A stretch of 64,000 nt of DNA from Isoetes taiwanensis. Its lineage: Eukaryota > Streptophyta > Lycopodiopsida > Isoetales > Isoetaceae. The position numbers were made by a program, and so were the translations under genes. The notes below the pieces were generated by a model, which was not told where the DNA came from, did not search any database, and worked only from the letters and a program-made list of their open reading frames with translations. Where the stretch lies: contig JAJEKV010000159.1 in the NCBI GenBank assembly GCA_021234155.1, forward strand, positions 1,075,971-1,139,970, written 5' to 3'. Positions within the stretch are counted from its first letter, which is position 1. The number at the start of each line of letters is the position of its first letter. Below, piece by piece: positions 19,337-30,972 of this stretch.

Positions 19337-19927
19337 TGTTAGTCCCTGCGGCCTCCCGGTGCGGGACTATTCATGCATACTGATGCACTGTGTCAAGCTC
19401 AAGGATCCTTAGTCAGCCACGGTCGGATCATCAAAGGCTCCCAGAAGACCAAGCGGCAGACCACTTGATCAAAAGCCTTTGGCCGTCAACAAGAGGCGCC
19501 CTTCCGGACAAGTGACCGACCCTGCCACCGCCAGCGTCGGGGCGTGATTCTAGGCACTTCAAGAGGCACCGCCAACATTCACCAGAATCAGGCCTCCTTC
19601 CAGGAGTCGGCACCGAGATCAGTCAGAGTGTCTATATTGGGCCCAAGGCCATTGTACTATATATATGAGTAGAGCTAGCACATGAGTTTTTAGATGAGTT
19701 TTGAGTCTTGTCTCCTTTCAGTTTTTCTCTCTATAAGAGAGCTCATGTATTTTCATCATTGATATCAAGGAAGCTTATCATCTTTCTCTCATTTGTTACC
19801 ATTTTCTTCTTCTTCTTCTCTTCTAGCAAATCCCGCGTGACATAGTCCCCCGGACTCTCCTGTTAGATCCACGGGTCCTCACAGAGGGCTGTCTTCCAGG
19901 AGTTCCCAACCTGGACCCCCCCAAACA
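19337..19927 (+). repeat. 5' LTR of gypsy 1
   Basis: It starts TGTTAGTCCCTGCGGCCTCC and ends CCCCAAACA. It shares long runs with the 3' LTR, for example TTGGGCCCAAGGCCATTGTA and GAGTAGAGCTAGCACATGAG. TATATATATGAG near 19658 could serve as the core promoter. Confidence 0.9.
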
Positions 19928-19946
19928 CCGGCGCCGATGGTCGGGA
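19928..19946 (+). other. Primer binding site of gypsy 1 (tRNA-Asp-like)
   Basis: CCGGCGCCGATGGTCGGGA directly follows the 5' LTR. It is a degenerate match to the TGGCGCCGTTGCCGGGGA type primer site. Confidence 0.6.
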
Positions 19947-20099
19947 TGATTCTATCCTACTTTCTTCATGCCGCCATGTTCCGTCCGTAATTTCACGCCG
20001 GAAGAACTCCTTTCTCGGGCGGCCTCGCTTGAGGCCATCGGCGTCGGGGAAACTGATCGCCAGCGACATGTATGGATCCGCTTATGACATAGAGGGAGG

Positions 20100-21600
20100 C
20101 CATCTTGCCTAGGGCTCGGTCAAGCGCCACCCACCCCTCGTGTCCGATCTCGCCCCAGTTCCCGCCCCAAAGCGTGCAAACATTGCTCACAACCTCGGTC
20201 CCCTCATCACTATCGGGGAGCCTTATCGGGCTCAACCTTCTCAACCGTACTTTCACACCCACGAACATGCCTACATCCATCACTCTTCAGGCCATACGCC
20301 TCTTCCTTCACAACCATCATCTCCGGGTGGGGCACGGCTATCCAAATGTCTCGCTTTGCGCCTACCGTGAATATCCTTTCCCTACGTTTCCCAACGCTTC
20401 TTCCGTTTACAACCTTACAGATCTCAAAACCAATGCTCCGGCTACCCGGTTTCTCAACCGCGATCACCCCTTCATCGGGGTCCTTCGGGCACCATGCCAC
20501 ATCCAACTCAACCTCAATTTCCTCACTATCTTCGTTCTGTCCGCCCAAAGACTTTCACATCTACCTTTCGGACTCAAACCGACTTATCCCACCTTTGGCA
20601 ACACGAAGGCAAAACCGTTAGACCAAAGTGCTCAGCCCACATGGAAGAATTTGAGGCTCTAGCTGTCCTAAATGGTCAGCGCGCAACCTCAACCGAAATT
20701 CCACATCTTTTCCACCACCTGGCGCGGGCTCTCCTCATCAATGGCTCATGTCCAACAAAAGCCATTGAAACAAGATTGGTCCGAAATGCGCCTTTGCTTT
20801 TACGTCTCATTCTGGGACCACGGATGATGATCAACTTCATCTCAAGCAACTCAATGAACTTCAACAAGAGCCCCACGGTCCGCCTCGGGATTTTATGGAT
20901 CGACTTCACATTCTCGCTAAGTAAGCTCAAGGAGTACCCCCACACGTGAGCGATTTTTGGTGCGGTTTCTCCAAGGACTTCCTCCCGCTATTCGACTCAT
21001 GATGAATACCGCTGCCCCAAGACTTTGGAGCAAAGCTATCGACCTTGTCAATCACTCAGTCAATGTTTCCTCCCGAGGCGTGGCTCTTCAAGAGCTCCCG
21101 TTCATTCCACCTGTCATGGTTCCACAAACGGTACGTTTCAGCCTCAACACGCTAATCCTGGCCTAGATCAAACTGGTGCCATATTTGCAAATACCAAGGC
21201 CATTTGGCAAATGAGTGCAACTCCACCAATGGCCCGCCTCATTGCAAGCGATGCAACATGTGCAATCATGCCACGGAAGAGTGCACTCGCACTCATCCCA
21301 CACCGTTCCGCAACAAAATGGTTTATCAAGTGCAAACCACACCTCAAAGAACAATCGCGACTATCGCCAGCCCACCACTTCAGGTGCAGCCCACGCAACT
21401 CTATCAGAATGGGAGCAACCACGGGGGGATCCAACCAACGTCCTCCTTTTGATCCTTCTAAAGCTCAATGTTATCACTGTCAAGAATGGGGTCATACCAC
21501 CACGGCGTGTCCTCAACTTCCACAAGTTCAGGTACAGCTTCCTGGCACAAATCAGACCACATCGGTCCGCCTCCACGGCTTACCAAACTCGGCTTGCTAA
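20100..21600 (+). pseudogene. gag of gypsy 1
   Basis: Broken plus frames make up a retroviral-type Gag. A core near 20880-21150 reads PPRDFMDRLHILAK, then VPPHVSDFWCGFSKDFLP in another frame. Two adjacent CCHC knuckles follow near 21175-21290 (CHICKYQGHLANEC and CKRCNMCNHATEEC), and a third near 21470-21511 (CYHCQEWGHTTTAC). Gag binds and packages the element RNA. At least four frame changes are needed, so it is dead. Three knuckles rather than one or two is uncommon. Confidence 0.75.
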
Positions 21601-22269
21601 TGGCAAACAAGGCCCGAGACCAGTTCTTAAGAAGCCACCAAGAGCGCCCAAAGAATCACGCTTATCAACCAGCTCCAAACAAATCAACCTCATTTGGATC
21701 AACAAGCCCAAGAGGAAATTTTTCAGCACTTAATCCTCCGATCCAGCCCGCCAAATTGGGTTGGTTTAGTTTCACGCTGCATCAAGGCATCACGCCCCTT
21801 GACCATTATTCAATGGCACGCAACCTTGCCTTTTGCGGTTGACACCATTCCTCATGAGGACGAAAAAAGGTTCACTTTGCACGACTTGGAAAAGCTCATG
21901 CCACATGTCATGCCCAAAGTTCGCCAAAGCATTTTGAACCTCATGCAAGCCGCTGGAAGGCCGACATTGGCAAATGTTCATGCCACCACTAGAGCTCAAC
22001 AAAGACAAGAGACCCTTCAACATCTCAACCTCCACGCCTCGGACATATCCCAATATTGCCGCCGAGGTTGACTTACTCAAAAAGTTGCCGCTTCCCCGCC
22101 CACGCGCACTCCCCGCACCCGGTGGAACCAGCAGATCCTTTTTCTCATGTGCCTCTCGAACTCCAAGAGGAGCTCGCCAAGATCAAAAATTCCTTTAAGC
22201 TTGGCAACCATTTTAAAACTCGTCCTCCTCTCAAGGACCGGTTACCACTCCCAACCGCTTTTAGTTGGG

Positions 22270-25200
22270 GCCGTGGTTACCTCTACACCCACCGGGCCCA
22301 TGCCACGGTGGGTAATCAAAGAAGTCAACCATGTTCAAATAGATGGAGGTAGCGCAATCAATCTCATCACGGATAAACTCCGCAAAACAAATGGGCATCA
22401 CACAACTCTTTTTCGCGGCCCCATATGACATCAAATTGGCTAATGGCCATATCACGCGACCTCAAGCGCCACACCTATTCTTCACATCAACATTGGTGAT
22501 CTCCGCTTCCCCATGGAATTTGAGTTTGGAAAGCTGGCTAAGATCCGGTGACTATGAAATCTTTGGTAGGCAGACCTTTTCTCCGCCAGCAAAGAGTATC
22601 CATTATCGGGCCACGGACCGCTTAGTCATCAATGATGGTCATCTCAATGCCACCATGGACTTGCAAACAAAGCGGGATCATTTCTGTTGACAATGCGGAA
22701 CCCTCTCTCTCATTAATCGATTCAAGAAGCTCAGAATATTTATCAAGTTCAGTTCCACCGCGAAGTCTGTCTCTGTCCTCCTACCCCGAATATGCCGATC
22801 CTTGGGGAGAAATGACTCTTGATCGTGACCAGGCCGGTCGGGTTTGCTTGACCCCTACCGCTCCTTGCAATCGAATCCAACGCGTTGATCACTTTTCGTG
22901 ATCTTCGAACCTCCCGCAACTCCTGTTGATGTACATTTGCCATGAAGCAACCTCTACCGATGAAACCGAGCAACCTCTCTTTTCACCACGCAAAGTGCCA
23001 CGCGATCCGGTTATGCTCCAACCTCCCCGCACACATTGTCCAGATACAAGTCATACCCCATATTCAGATTCCGTAAGTCGAGATTGTGGACGCCGGCAAC
23101 AATCAACCTCGCATTGTCGCAAATCTTCCGGCTCCTTATCGTAAGGGCTGTCAAGCCGTTCAAAAATTCAAACACATTTTTAACCGGAGTTACAAAGATC
23201 TTCGGGAATCAACAAAAGCTTGGGGAACTCACCATTCCTACCAAATCGATGCACGACCACTGTAGCAACGACAAGATGTGCTCAACCCTAATTACCGCGG
23301 ATCGGCCAAGGCGGAAATTGACAAACTCCTTCACGCAGTTTGATCTATGAGGTCAAACATTCTCAATGGGTGAGCCCCATCGCCATTGCCCTTAAGCACA
23401 ATGGTAAGATCCGCCTGCGTGTGGACTATCGGGAACTCAATCGGGCCCACTGAGCGTGATCATTTTCCACTTCCCTTCACTGCACTGTGTTCGAAGAAGT
23501 GGTCGGACATGAGATGTACTCCTTTATGGATGGTTTTTCCGCTACAATCGATCTCAATCAAAGAATCTGATCAACTCAAGACCACTTTCACCACCCCGGG
23601 GCACTTTTGCCTACAAGGTGGTTCCTTTGGATTATCCAACTCTCCATCAACATTTCAACGCATCATGCTCTCGCTTTTTTCATGATTTCATGAAGGAAAA
23701 TCCCTTCTTGCAAATTTTTTTCAAGATGACTTCTCCCGGGCCACAGCCCATGGCTGACCATTTGGATAAATTGAACTCGCCTTCCAGAAATGTGATGAAT
23801 CCCAAGCATTAGTCTCAAACGAGAAATGCACCTTTGCGCCACCTCCGTGTTCTCGTTAGGGCCATGTTGTCAAGAAAGGTGTATCACCACTGATCCCGCC
23901 AAAATCGCTTTGTGTGCTCAAGGCTCAAGCACCGCCCAATATCAAGGAGACACGCTCTTTCCCCGGTAAGGTCAATTATTACTCCACCTTCATACCGGAT
24001 GGCAAGCCATTGCAGATCCCATTCATAAACTCACGGGTGACTTAATCCAATTCGGCTTGAATTCCCAAAGTGAAGTCGCTTTCCAACAACCAAGCTTTTG
24101 CTTACTCGTGCACCGGTCCTTGTTCCTCCTCAATGGGACAAGCCCTTTCATGTTCATGTCGATGTCTCGCTTTGCTATTGGAGCTGTTCTTTCTCAAGAA
24201 TATGATGCGACACCGACAAACCCAATCGCTACGCCAAATTTAAAACTCAACCTCGGCTGAGCGCAACTATTCTCGCCACCTGAGCGTGAAGCTTTGGGTC
24301 TCATTTTTCAGGTCCAACGCCTGGCATTACCTTTTGGGCAGTCAAATCAAGTTCTTTGTGGACCACCAAGCACTACTCTATTTGATCAACAAGTCCACGC
24401 CCACGGGCCGCATTGCTCGTTGGGTCCTTCTTCTCCAAGAATTTGCTCCTTTTGAAATCGTTCATAAGGCTGGCAAATCTCATGTTGTTCCGGATTATCT
24501 TTCACGCATCCACACAGATGATCCCTCAACTGGAGTCTCAGACGCCTTTCCTGATGCTCAGCTCTTTTTAGTCACGGCAACACCACATTGGTTCCATGAT
24601 TTTCAGCAGTACCTCCTCACAGGTGCTCTTCCACCAGAAGACGAGACGCTCTCTCCTGCCAAGCGACAATCCCGTCGCCATCAATTTCTACGAGAGGTCC
24701 GTGACTACACCATGGTTGCAGGACATCTCTACAAAAAGGGTAAGGACACCATCCTTCGACGCTGTGTTCTACCTCATGAAGTTCCAGATATTGTTCGAGA
24801 AGCTCATCAAGGGCTCGGTGGTGGTCATTTTCATGGTGACACCACAGCACGCAAAATCCTTCTCGCGGGGTATTATTGGCCCACGCTCTTCAAAGATGCT
24901 CACGCCACGCCCAAGACGTGTGACGCTTGCCACTGGTGGGACCTTCCACGCCCGTGACGCTCTTCCCTTTGACGGCCGCCACGCCACTTCCCTTCAAAGA
25001 AATGGGGAATGGACTTTGTGGGACCTATAGATCCTCCCCCCGGCACACCCGCGTGCCGATACATTCCGGTTCTCACCGACCACGCCACCAAATGGGCGGA
25101 AGCTTGTGCACTTCCGCACAACACTGCAGCAAGCACGCCTAGAGTCCTCTATCAACAAGTTATCACGCTGATTCGGCCTGCCCTACCTGAGCTGGTGGGT

Positions 25201-25860
25201 GACCGTGGTGTTCATTTCATCAATCATACTATCAAGGAGCTGACGGATTATCTCCTCATACATCATCACAAGAGCACACCTTACTATCCTCAAGGTAATG
25301 GTTTGGCGTAGCACCAACAAAACCGGGTCACCATTCTCAAGAAAATTTGTGGACGCTTCCCCGCACGATTAAGTGCACAAAACTTCCCAATCGTTCTTTT
25401 GGGCCTACAATACTTGTTTCAAGATTGCTACCGGTCACACCTTTTAAATTGGTTTATGGTCGAAGCTCTCATGCCGCTTTGAATACATCCTTCCAACACT
25501 CGCTTTTAACCGGCACGCTTCATAATCCACCAACCGCACTCAAAGAAAGGGTCTATCAATTAGAACAGCTTGGATGAACTTCGACGGGATGCTTATATTC
25601 GTGTTCTTCATGGACAACAGCTTGCAAAAATCTTTACATGACAAACGCCCCAAGACAAAACATTCAAAGAAGGCGATTTGGTTCTTCTTTATGATTCCGT
25701 GTACAAAATTTTCGAGGGTAAACTCAAGTTTCGCTGGTTTGGCCCTTATCAAATTGTTCAAGTGGTTAGACCAAGCGTTTTCCAACCGGCCGAGTTAGAT
25801 GGCACTCCATTACCTACATTGGTTAATGGTTTTCGCCTCAAAGCATTTCATCACACGTAA
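22270..25860 (+). pseudogene. pol of gypsy 1 (PR-RT-RNase H-INT)
   Basis: Protease: VQIDGGSAINLIT with the active-site D at about 22340. RT: SQWVSPIAIALKHNGKIRL near 23360-23420 and SFMDGFSATIDLNQ near 23520-23560, then PFGLSNSPSTFQ in another frame; the YxDD box is not recognised, being lost or shifted. RNase H: EREALGLIFQVQR (about 24282) and FFVDHQALLYLINKSTPTGR (about 24355). Integrase: zinc finger with AHQGLGGGHFHGDTTARK and CDAC near 24800-24935, core MDFVGPIDPPPGTPA at 25009 and GDRGVHFINHTIKELTDYL near 25200. The C-terminal KLKFRWFGPYQIVQVV lies near 25723. Several frameshifts and stops separate the domains. The 223-residue frame at 24286-24957 is the longest intact piece. Confidence 0.85.
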
Positions 25861-28800
25861 AGTGAACATCAACAAACAGACAGCTTCAAGAAGCAAACAC
25901 CACGTAAAAGTGACTAGAAAGGCGGTATATTATATTATAGTGGAGATTTTATAAAATGTGGGCGCAGCCCACTTTATTTCCGCTTATGGGCACCGGGCCC
26001 TATATACAAAAACGGCTCGAGCCCTATTTACTAAGTCCTAAGAGGAACAACCCTCTACTCCGGTTCGGGAGCAGAGGTGATGCGAGGAGATGGTAGAGGT
26101 TCTGCTCCGGATCCCAGCGAAGGTGCAGAACCACCTCCATCCCGTTGGTCTTCGGGTCGGGATGTTCAGCCATCCCGGCACACCAGCCGTCCATTCGAAT
26201 GCCACGGTTGTGGTGGCGCCAGAGATCCGCACAATTCATCTTGCAAGTGATCCCACCCGACGGTTAGTGGGCATCGTGCGTCTTCGCTCAAGCCAGAAAG
26301 AGCTATACCGAAAGCGCCATCGGATGCCTTCGTTCCTCCTCGGTTCGCTCTTATATAGCCAATCGAGGAACTCCCTTGTCGACGTGGACCAATCACACAA
26401 ATCGCTAACGGTTTGCAATGCAAGGTCGTTTCTAAAATGAGAATCTTTTTCCCCGCCACGATATCTAGCCATGGTACCTTCTCGACACATTCCTTTTAAT
26501 GATATCCCACTTTGAGTTGCCAGCATTGAATGCCATTCCTTCTTTTCACGCCTCGCCGAACATTAATGTGTGTCCTTTTACACGGGTCACATCCGATCCT
26601 TCTTTCACGCCTCATCCTCACCGCTCATTGCTTCTCCCTTACGCTTTTTGGGACTTAGCCAAATTTTTGCCTCTCAATACCCTTCTTGGCATCTTTTGAC
26701 ACCGGCACCATCAACGGTTCCGGTTTCGCAGACTCTTCATACCTCTTCGCTTCCAGGCCAGCGCCCTAAAACAAACTTTTTTTCTCTCCCGCGCCTTTGT
26801 CCTCCGCGGCTCGACTTTCGTCTTCCGCCTTTGAATCACTCTTCGCTTCAAGACATCGCTACCATGGCTGCCCCAAGATTTTCTACACTTCAAGCTACCG
26901 CTCCCAAGGATCCGGCCTTTTGCATCTCAGATCCTTCTTGACGCCCACTTTCCGTGAAGCCCTTGTTGGCCCAAATAAAGAAGTCGCTGAACGACACCAG
27001 CTTTTATTTAATTCTCTCAAATGGAACTTCCGCTCCAAATCCCCACCGGTTGAAGTAGTTCATCGCCAATATCGCTAACAGCCCATGAGGCTACACCATC
27101 GCGGGTCGATGGCACCACCATTTCGCTGACTCAACATTTGATTTCTCGAGGTATTTCATATTCCCTTGCACACCCCTTTTGTGTATCATGGTCCGCTATA
27201 CAGATCTCGATGTCACGAGTTTGGTGCACCCGCTTATCATGCCAATGTCCATCGTCTCGACCAATATCGACAAGCCTCCTTAAACCTTTGTTAAATTTCT
27301 CGCGGGCGAAAGTTCCTTGGGTATTCTATCAAGAACACCCATATCAATAAGCCTTTCTATAACCTGGTCCTCATCGCTACACACTCCAAACACACATAGA
27401 TTGGCCCCAAATGATGTTCTATCGTTTTTCCAAGAAATGGACCGCCTTTAGGGGTACCACTTCCATTTCCCTGAAGTTTCTTTCGGGAGGCCACTTTCAA
27501 GCCCTCATCCGCCATTACTTCCTCCCACACCACCAAATTCTCATAATTCCACTCAGCCAGCCCTTCCAATCACTCACCAAGCCGCACTTCACGCCTGGTT
27601 TTCCCCGGGTCATGTCCAAAGTCCAAGACACCCATGTCACCGCTTTCCTCCTCCGCCTACACCATCCACTTCACACCATTTTTCCCAAACATCCCAAACC
27701 AGCAACAGCCTGGCTCCACCACCACAACACCCTCGCTGGGCTTGTTGTATCAAGATCGCCAGGATGCTCAAGCCGCTGCCTTCGTTACAAGAATCCCAAG
27801 ACGCCTTATGAGCGGGTTCAACGGGCACTAGAGGCCTTCGATGCGGTACACCAGACCTTCTAAGCCGCGAATCGCCCAAGTTGCAACTTTTGAGGCCAAA
27901 CTTCAAGACAAGCATGAAGTTTCTTCTTACAAGCTCATGCATCTTCAAAAGTGCACAAGCTCAAGTCAGCCAACTCGGCAGATCAACAGCTCTGCCCAAA
28001 TGTAAATTAGACTTTATTGGAGCACAACAAGTCCAAAGCCGCTTCCCGAGTACCAAGGACGCAGATATTGCTAAGCTCAATGCCTTGTAACCGAACTTGG
28101 TGAAAATTTCAGCACTCAAGTTCAAAACCTTCAAAGACGGACGCCAAGTTGCCTCCTTGACGGGCCGCCTTTTTCGACACGCATCCTCTCACCACCTCTT
28201 CAAGATCGCCTTTTACAGAGGTGCGTAAACGTAAGATATCGATGACGCGGAGATTGCCGCGGTTTCGCCTCAATACTCCCGGAAATCCTCCTCCCAGTCA
28301 ACACTTCGAACGTCCGAGGACCAATCACGCCGCTGAAAGGGACAACCGATCCGAGATCTTGAACAACAACCGCGCCAAGTTATTCGGGCCGGCCGATGAG
28401 GCTCGTGCAAAACTTGACGCCTATAATACCATTCTTACCGTAATGCCTCGCTGACTTCCCAGCCTTTCCCCGCTATCACGATATAATGGTTGCTCGACGC
28501 CACCTCTTCCTTTCGGCGGCATGCGCGATGGCCCTGCGGATATCCCCCGAGCAAAGCGCATTTTCTTCGGATTTGGCAGAACTCTCCATTGAAGACAAAG
28601 GGTTGTGCGGGCTCCTTGTGGTCTTTGATCTCATACACCGTGGCCGATCCGCACTTTATCACCTTCGGGAGTGGTTCAGCCCATGGCTTACATATTTCAT
28701 GATTTCTATCCGGGTGATACATGTGAACACTTTTGGAAATGGGCCACGTTTTTTTTCGCAGGACCCCACTGCGGTAATGGGTGCTTCAGATAACAATCCA

Positions 28801-29780
28801 TATCTCGCGATCCCGCCGCACCCCAAACTCTTCATCAGAGTACATGCCCAGCTTGCCAATCATTTGTCTTCTCAAAAAGTTGGAAGCGCCGCAACAACCG
28901 AAGTATCTAGGCATCCCGGAGGATCTTCCCCTATGCACAAATTTATATGCAAAAGACTACACCGTTACAACCGCCATAAGCTCTTTGATAGCAAGACGGC
29001 CCCACCTGATGGGATAGCCTCCTCAACTCTCAACTCTCCGCTTCTCTTTGGGATCAGGTGTCGCTCTTGATCCGGATCTTGGGGCCATCTGTGGAGATCG
29101 CCAAGAACCCCACCCACCTGCATGGTTCTCCCTATGCTTCCTCGGGCGCACTTCCACGCTTCCGTGTTCCCGAATTTCGACATGCTTTTCCTTTTGGACC
29201 AAGGTCATGGATGGTCATGTGATGGACACCACCTCGATCTCGACGGATTCCTGGTGGGATCCACGCTTTGTTCGCCTCACATTGGGAAGAAGGTGCCACT
29301 CGACACCACCACCAATTGGATCTACATTGCTAACGAGTGGTTGTAAACGCCGCCGGATGCGCATCATGGTCTTGACACCTTCTTGCACGCCACCACCTCA
29401 CCGATCCTTCGCCCATCTTCAAGGTGATTTTGCGCTTGCTCTCAAATGCATTTTGTTAAGCTCCTTAAATCGACAAATGCCCCATTTTTCATCGAATCCT
29501 AATGCTGTTGTTTGCCTTTGGCCTCCGTGACCGTTTCCTCATGGAATGTCGGGCGACATTTCTTCGTGACGCCCACGCCTCTTTGAAGACATGGAGACGC
29601 CTCGCTTTTATTGATGTAGATCCCCGCCTTTGGCCAAAACACCTCCTCGCTTTTCAAACACGCCAGATCTCATTAGCTGCGATCATACGGTGTTCCGCCC
29701 TCACTCCGCGGAGGATCACTTTCGCATGTGATGGCTTCCCTACCGTAAACACTTCCTCCTTCACCAGTGTCGCTGTGGGG
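25861..29780. pseudogene. Extra region of gypsy 1 between integrase and 3' LTR
   Basis: About 3.9 kb with no pol domain. Plus-strand pieces look protein-like in changing frames: a helical stretch near 27870-27960 (TFEAKLQDKHEVSSYKLMHL), and frames at 28486-29070 and 29048-29530 without a recognised domain. Minus-strand frames at 26024-26526 are also protein-like (CADLWRHHNRGIRMDGWCAG; RWFCTFAGIRSRTSTISSHH in an overlapping frame). Tat-lineage elements such as Ogre/Retand are known for an additional ORF, sometimes antisense, in this interval, so one of these may be its decayed form. The strand and function are unproven. Confidence 0.5.
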
Positions 29781-29781
29781 A

Positions 29782-30359
29782 GGTTAGTCCCTGCGGCCTC
29801 CTGCATGTGACTATTCATGCATACGCATGCACTGTCAAGTCTGGCGATCCCCGGCCCACGGGTCGGGCCAATAAAGGTCTGCCAGGCACTGGCAACAGTA
29901 TTCACGCAAATAAAAGCCTCGGTCATTGGTCAAGAGGCCAGCTGCATAAGTGACGGCCCACACCGCCACAACAAGGCCGGGCCGGATTCTAGGCACTTCA
30001 AGAGGCACCGCCAACATTCCTCAGAATCAGGCCTCCTTCCGTGAGTCGGCACCCTAGATCACCGAGTGTTATATTGGGCCCAAGGCCATTGTACTATATA
30101 TATGAGTAGAGCTAGCACATGAGTTTTTAGATGAGTTTTGAGTCTTGTCTCCTTTCTCTTCTCTCTATTAAGTAGAGCTCATGTATTTTCATCATTGATA
30201 TCAAGGAAGCTTATCATTTTTTCTCTCATTTGTTTCTGCTTTCTTCTTCTTCTTTCTAGCAAACTCACAGGCGGACATAGTCCCCCTGACTCTCCTTGCT
30301 AGATCCACGGGTCTCACATAGGGTCGCCTTCCGTGAGTTCCCAACCTGCACCCCAAACA
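29782..30359 (+). repeat. 3' LTR of gypsy 1
   Basis: It is preceded by GTGGGGAGG, a likely polypurine tract. It begins GTTAGTCCCTGCGGCCTCC and ends CCCCAAACA, followed by ATCAT. Confidence 0.88.
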
Positions 30360-30364
30360 ATCAT

Positions 30365-30941
30365 TTCATTAAAGAAAGGTGCCGAGAAGAGGGTGGTGAC
30401 ATCAGTTGGACATACAAGCACGTGGGCCCATAAAGGAACTCCTCATACAAATTTCTATCGTCCCAGAAGTTGCTCCGTGACTAGGAGAGAGCTCCACACG
30501 CCTTTGCACTAGGTGGTTTATGTGTGAAGAGGGTGTAATGATTTGTGGCTCATACAACGACTATGGTCTCTCTTCACCCATCGTAATATATATATTGTAA
30601 TGAGCCCATTTATAAATATAAGGTATCTCAAAACTAGTATTTTTGGGTGATTAAGTAAACGATTTGTATAAATTTTGTTGGAATTTTGTGATCTATTGTC
30701 TACCCACCTAAGAAAATAGAGCCAAAATGTTCAACTAAGAATCTTTTTCAATTAGAACTTGATAGGTCTAATGCATGTTTGGCGCTGCATTGTTCTTGTT
30801 TCTCAACACGCCATCCAAGAAAAACCGAAGAAAAGCTTGGATGCACACTAATAGACAAAATTCCAATTATGGCCGCGGCCGGGTGGGGGTGCTTCTTTTT
30901 GTGTGAATTAACATGGTTCAAAAAAATGGGGAATGGAATGA
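30365..30941. other. No gene seen; right part of the outer TIR element
   Basis: AT-rich sequence between the gypsy 1 target site and the right terminal inverted repeat. No convincing frame or repeat was found, apart from a short GGCCGCGGCC palindrome near 30871. Confidence 0.5.
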
Positions 30942-30968
30942 GTCCCACTTTTAATTAAATAATGACTT
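30942..30968 (-). repeat. Right terminal inverted repeat of the outer element
   Basis: Its complement begins AAGTCATTATTTAATTAAA and ends GGGAC. It pairs with 9725-9749 and is followed directly by the duplicated CAAA. Confidence 0.75.
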
Positions 30969-30972
30969 CAAA

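Larger units (their letters stand above)
19337..30359 (+). mobile_element. Ty3/gypsy retrotransposon 'gypsy 1', Tat/Athila-like
   Basis: An 11,023 bp element with ATCAT on both sides. LTRs of about 580-590 bp (19337-19927 and about 29782-30359) end ...CCCAAACA. The primer site resembles the tRNA-Asp type used by Tat/Athila lineages. gag has three zinc knuckles. Protease, RT, RNase H and integrase follow in gypsy order (integrase after RNase H), with no chromodomain recognised. About 3.9 kb then separates integrase from the 3' LTR, also typical of Tat/Athila, which carry an extra region there. Many stops and frameshifts, and an LTR segment (about 19400-19540 against 29850-29980) that hardly aligns, show that it is old. 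It inserted into the outer TIR element. Confidence 0.9.
9725..30968. mobile_element. Outer TIR-bounded compound DNA element
   Basis: This 21,244 bp stretch splits the 3' LTR of copia 1 precisely. Its ends are imperfect inverted repeats: 9725-9749 begins AAGTCGTATTTAATTAAA, and the complement of 30942-30968 begins AAGTCATTATTTAATTAAA; both run to GGGAC. Taking out the gypsy (11,023 bp plus 5) and the CACTA-like element (5,999 bp plus 3) leaves about 4.2 kb. That residue holds a purine tract, an AT-rich block, a gene fragment (10447-11215), a glycine-rich-protein gene, an unknown open frame (17719-17955) and a palindromic satellite. No transposase is visible. The ends do not match the CACTA, hAT, Mutator or Harbinger rules that I know, and a 4 bp duplication is unusual. 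It is best described as a non-autonomous, gene-fragment-carrying TIR element of unassigned superfamily. Confidence 0.7.

Noticed and set aside
9725-30968. Polinton/Maverick or Helitron as the identity of the outer element
   Set aside because: No DNA polymerase B, retroviral-type integrase of its own, capsid or Rep/helicase frame was seen. Ends and duplication length fit neither class.
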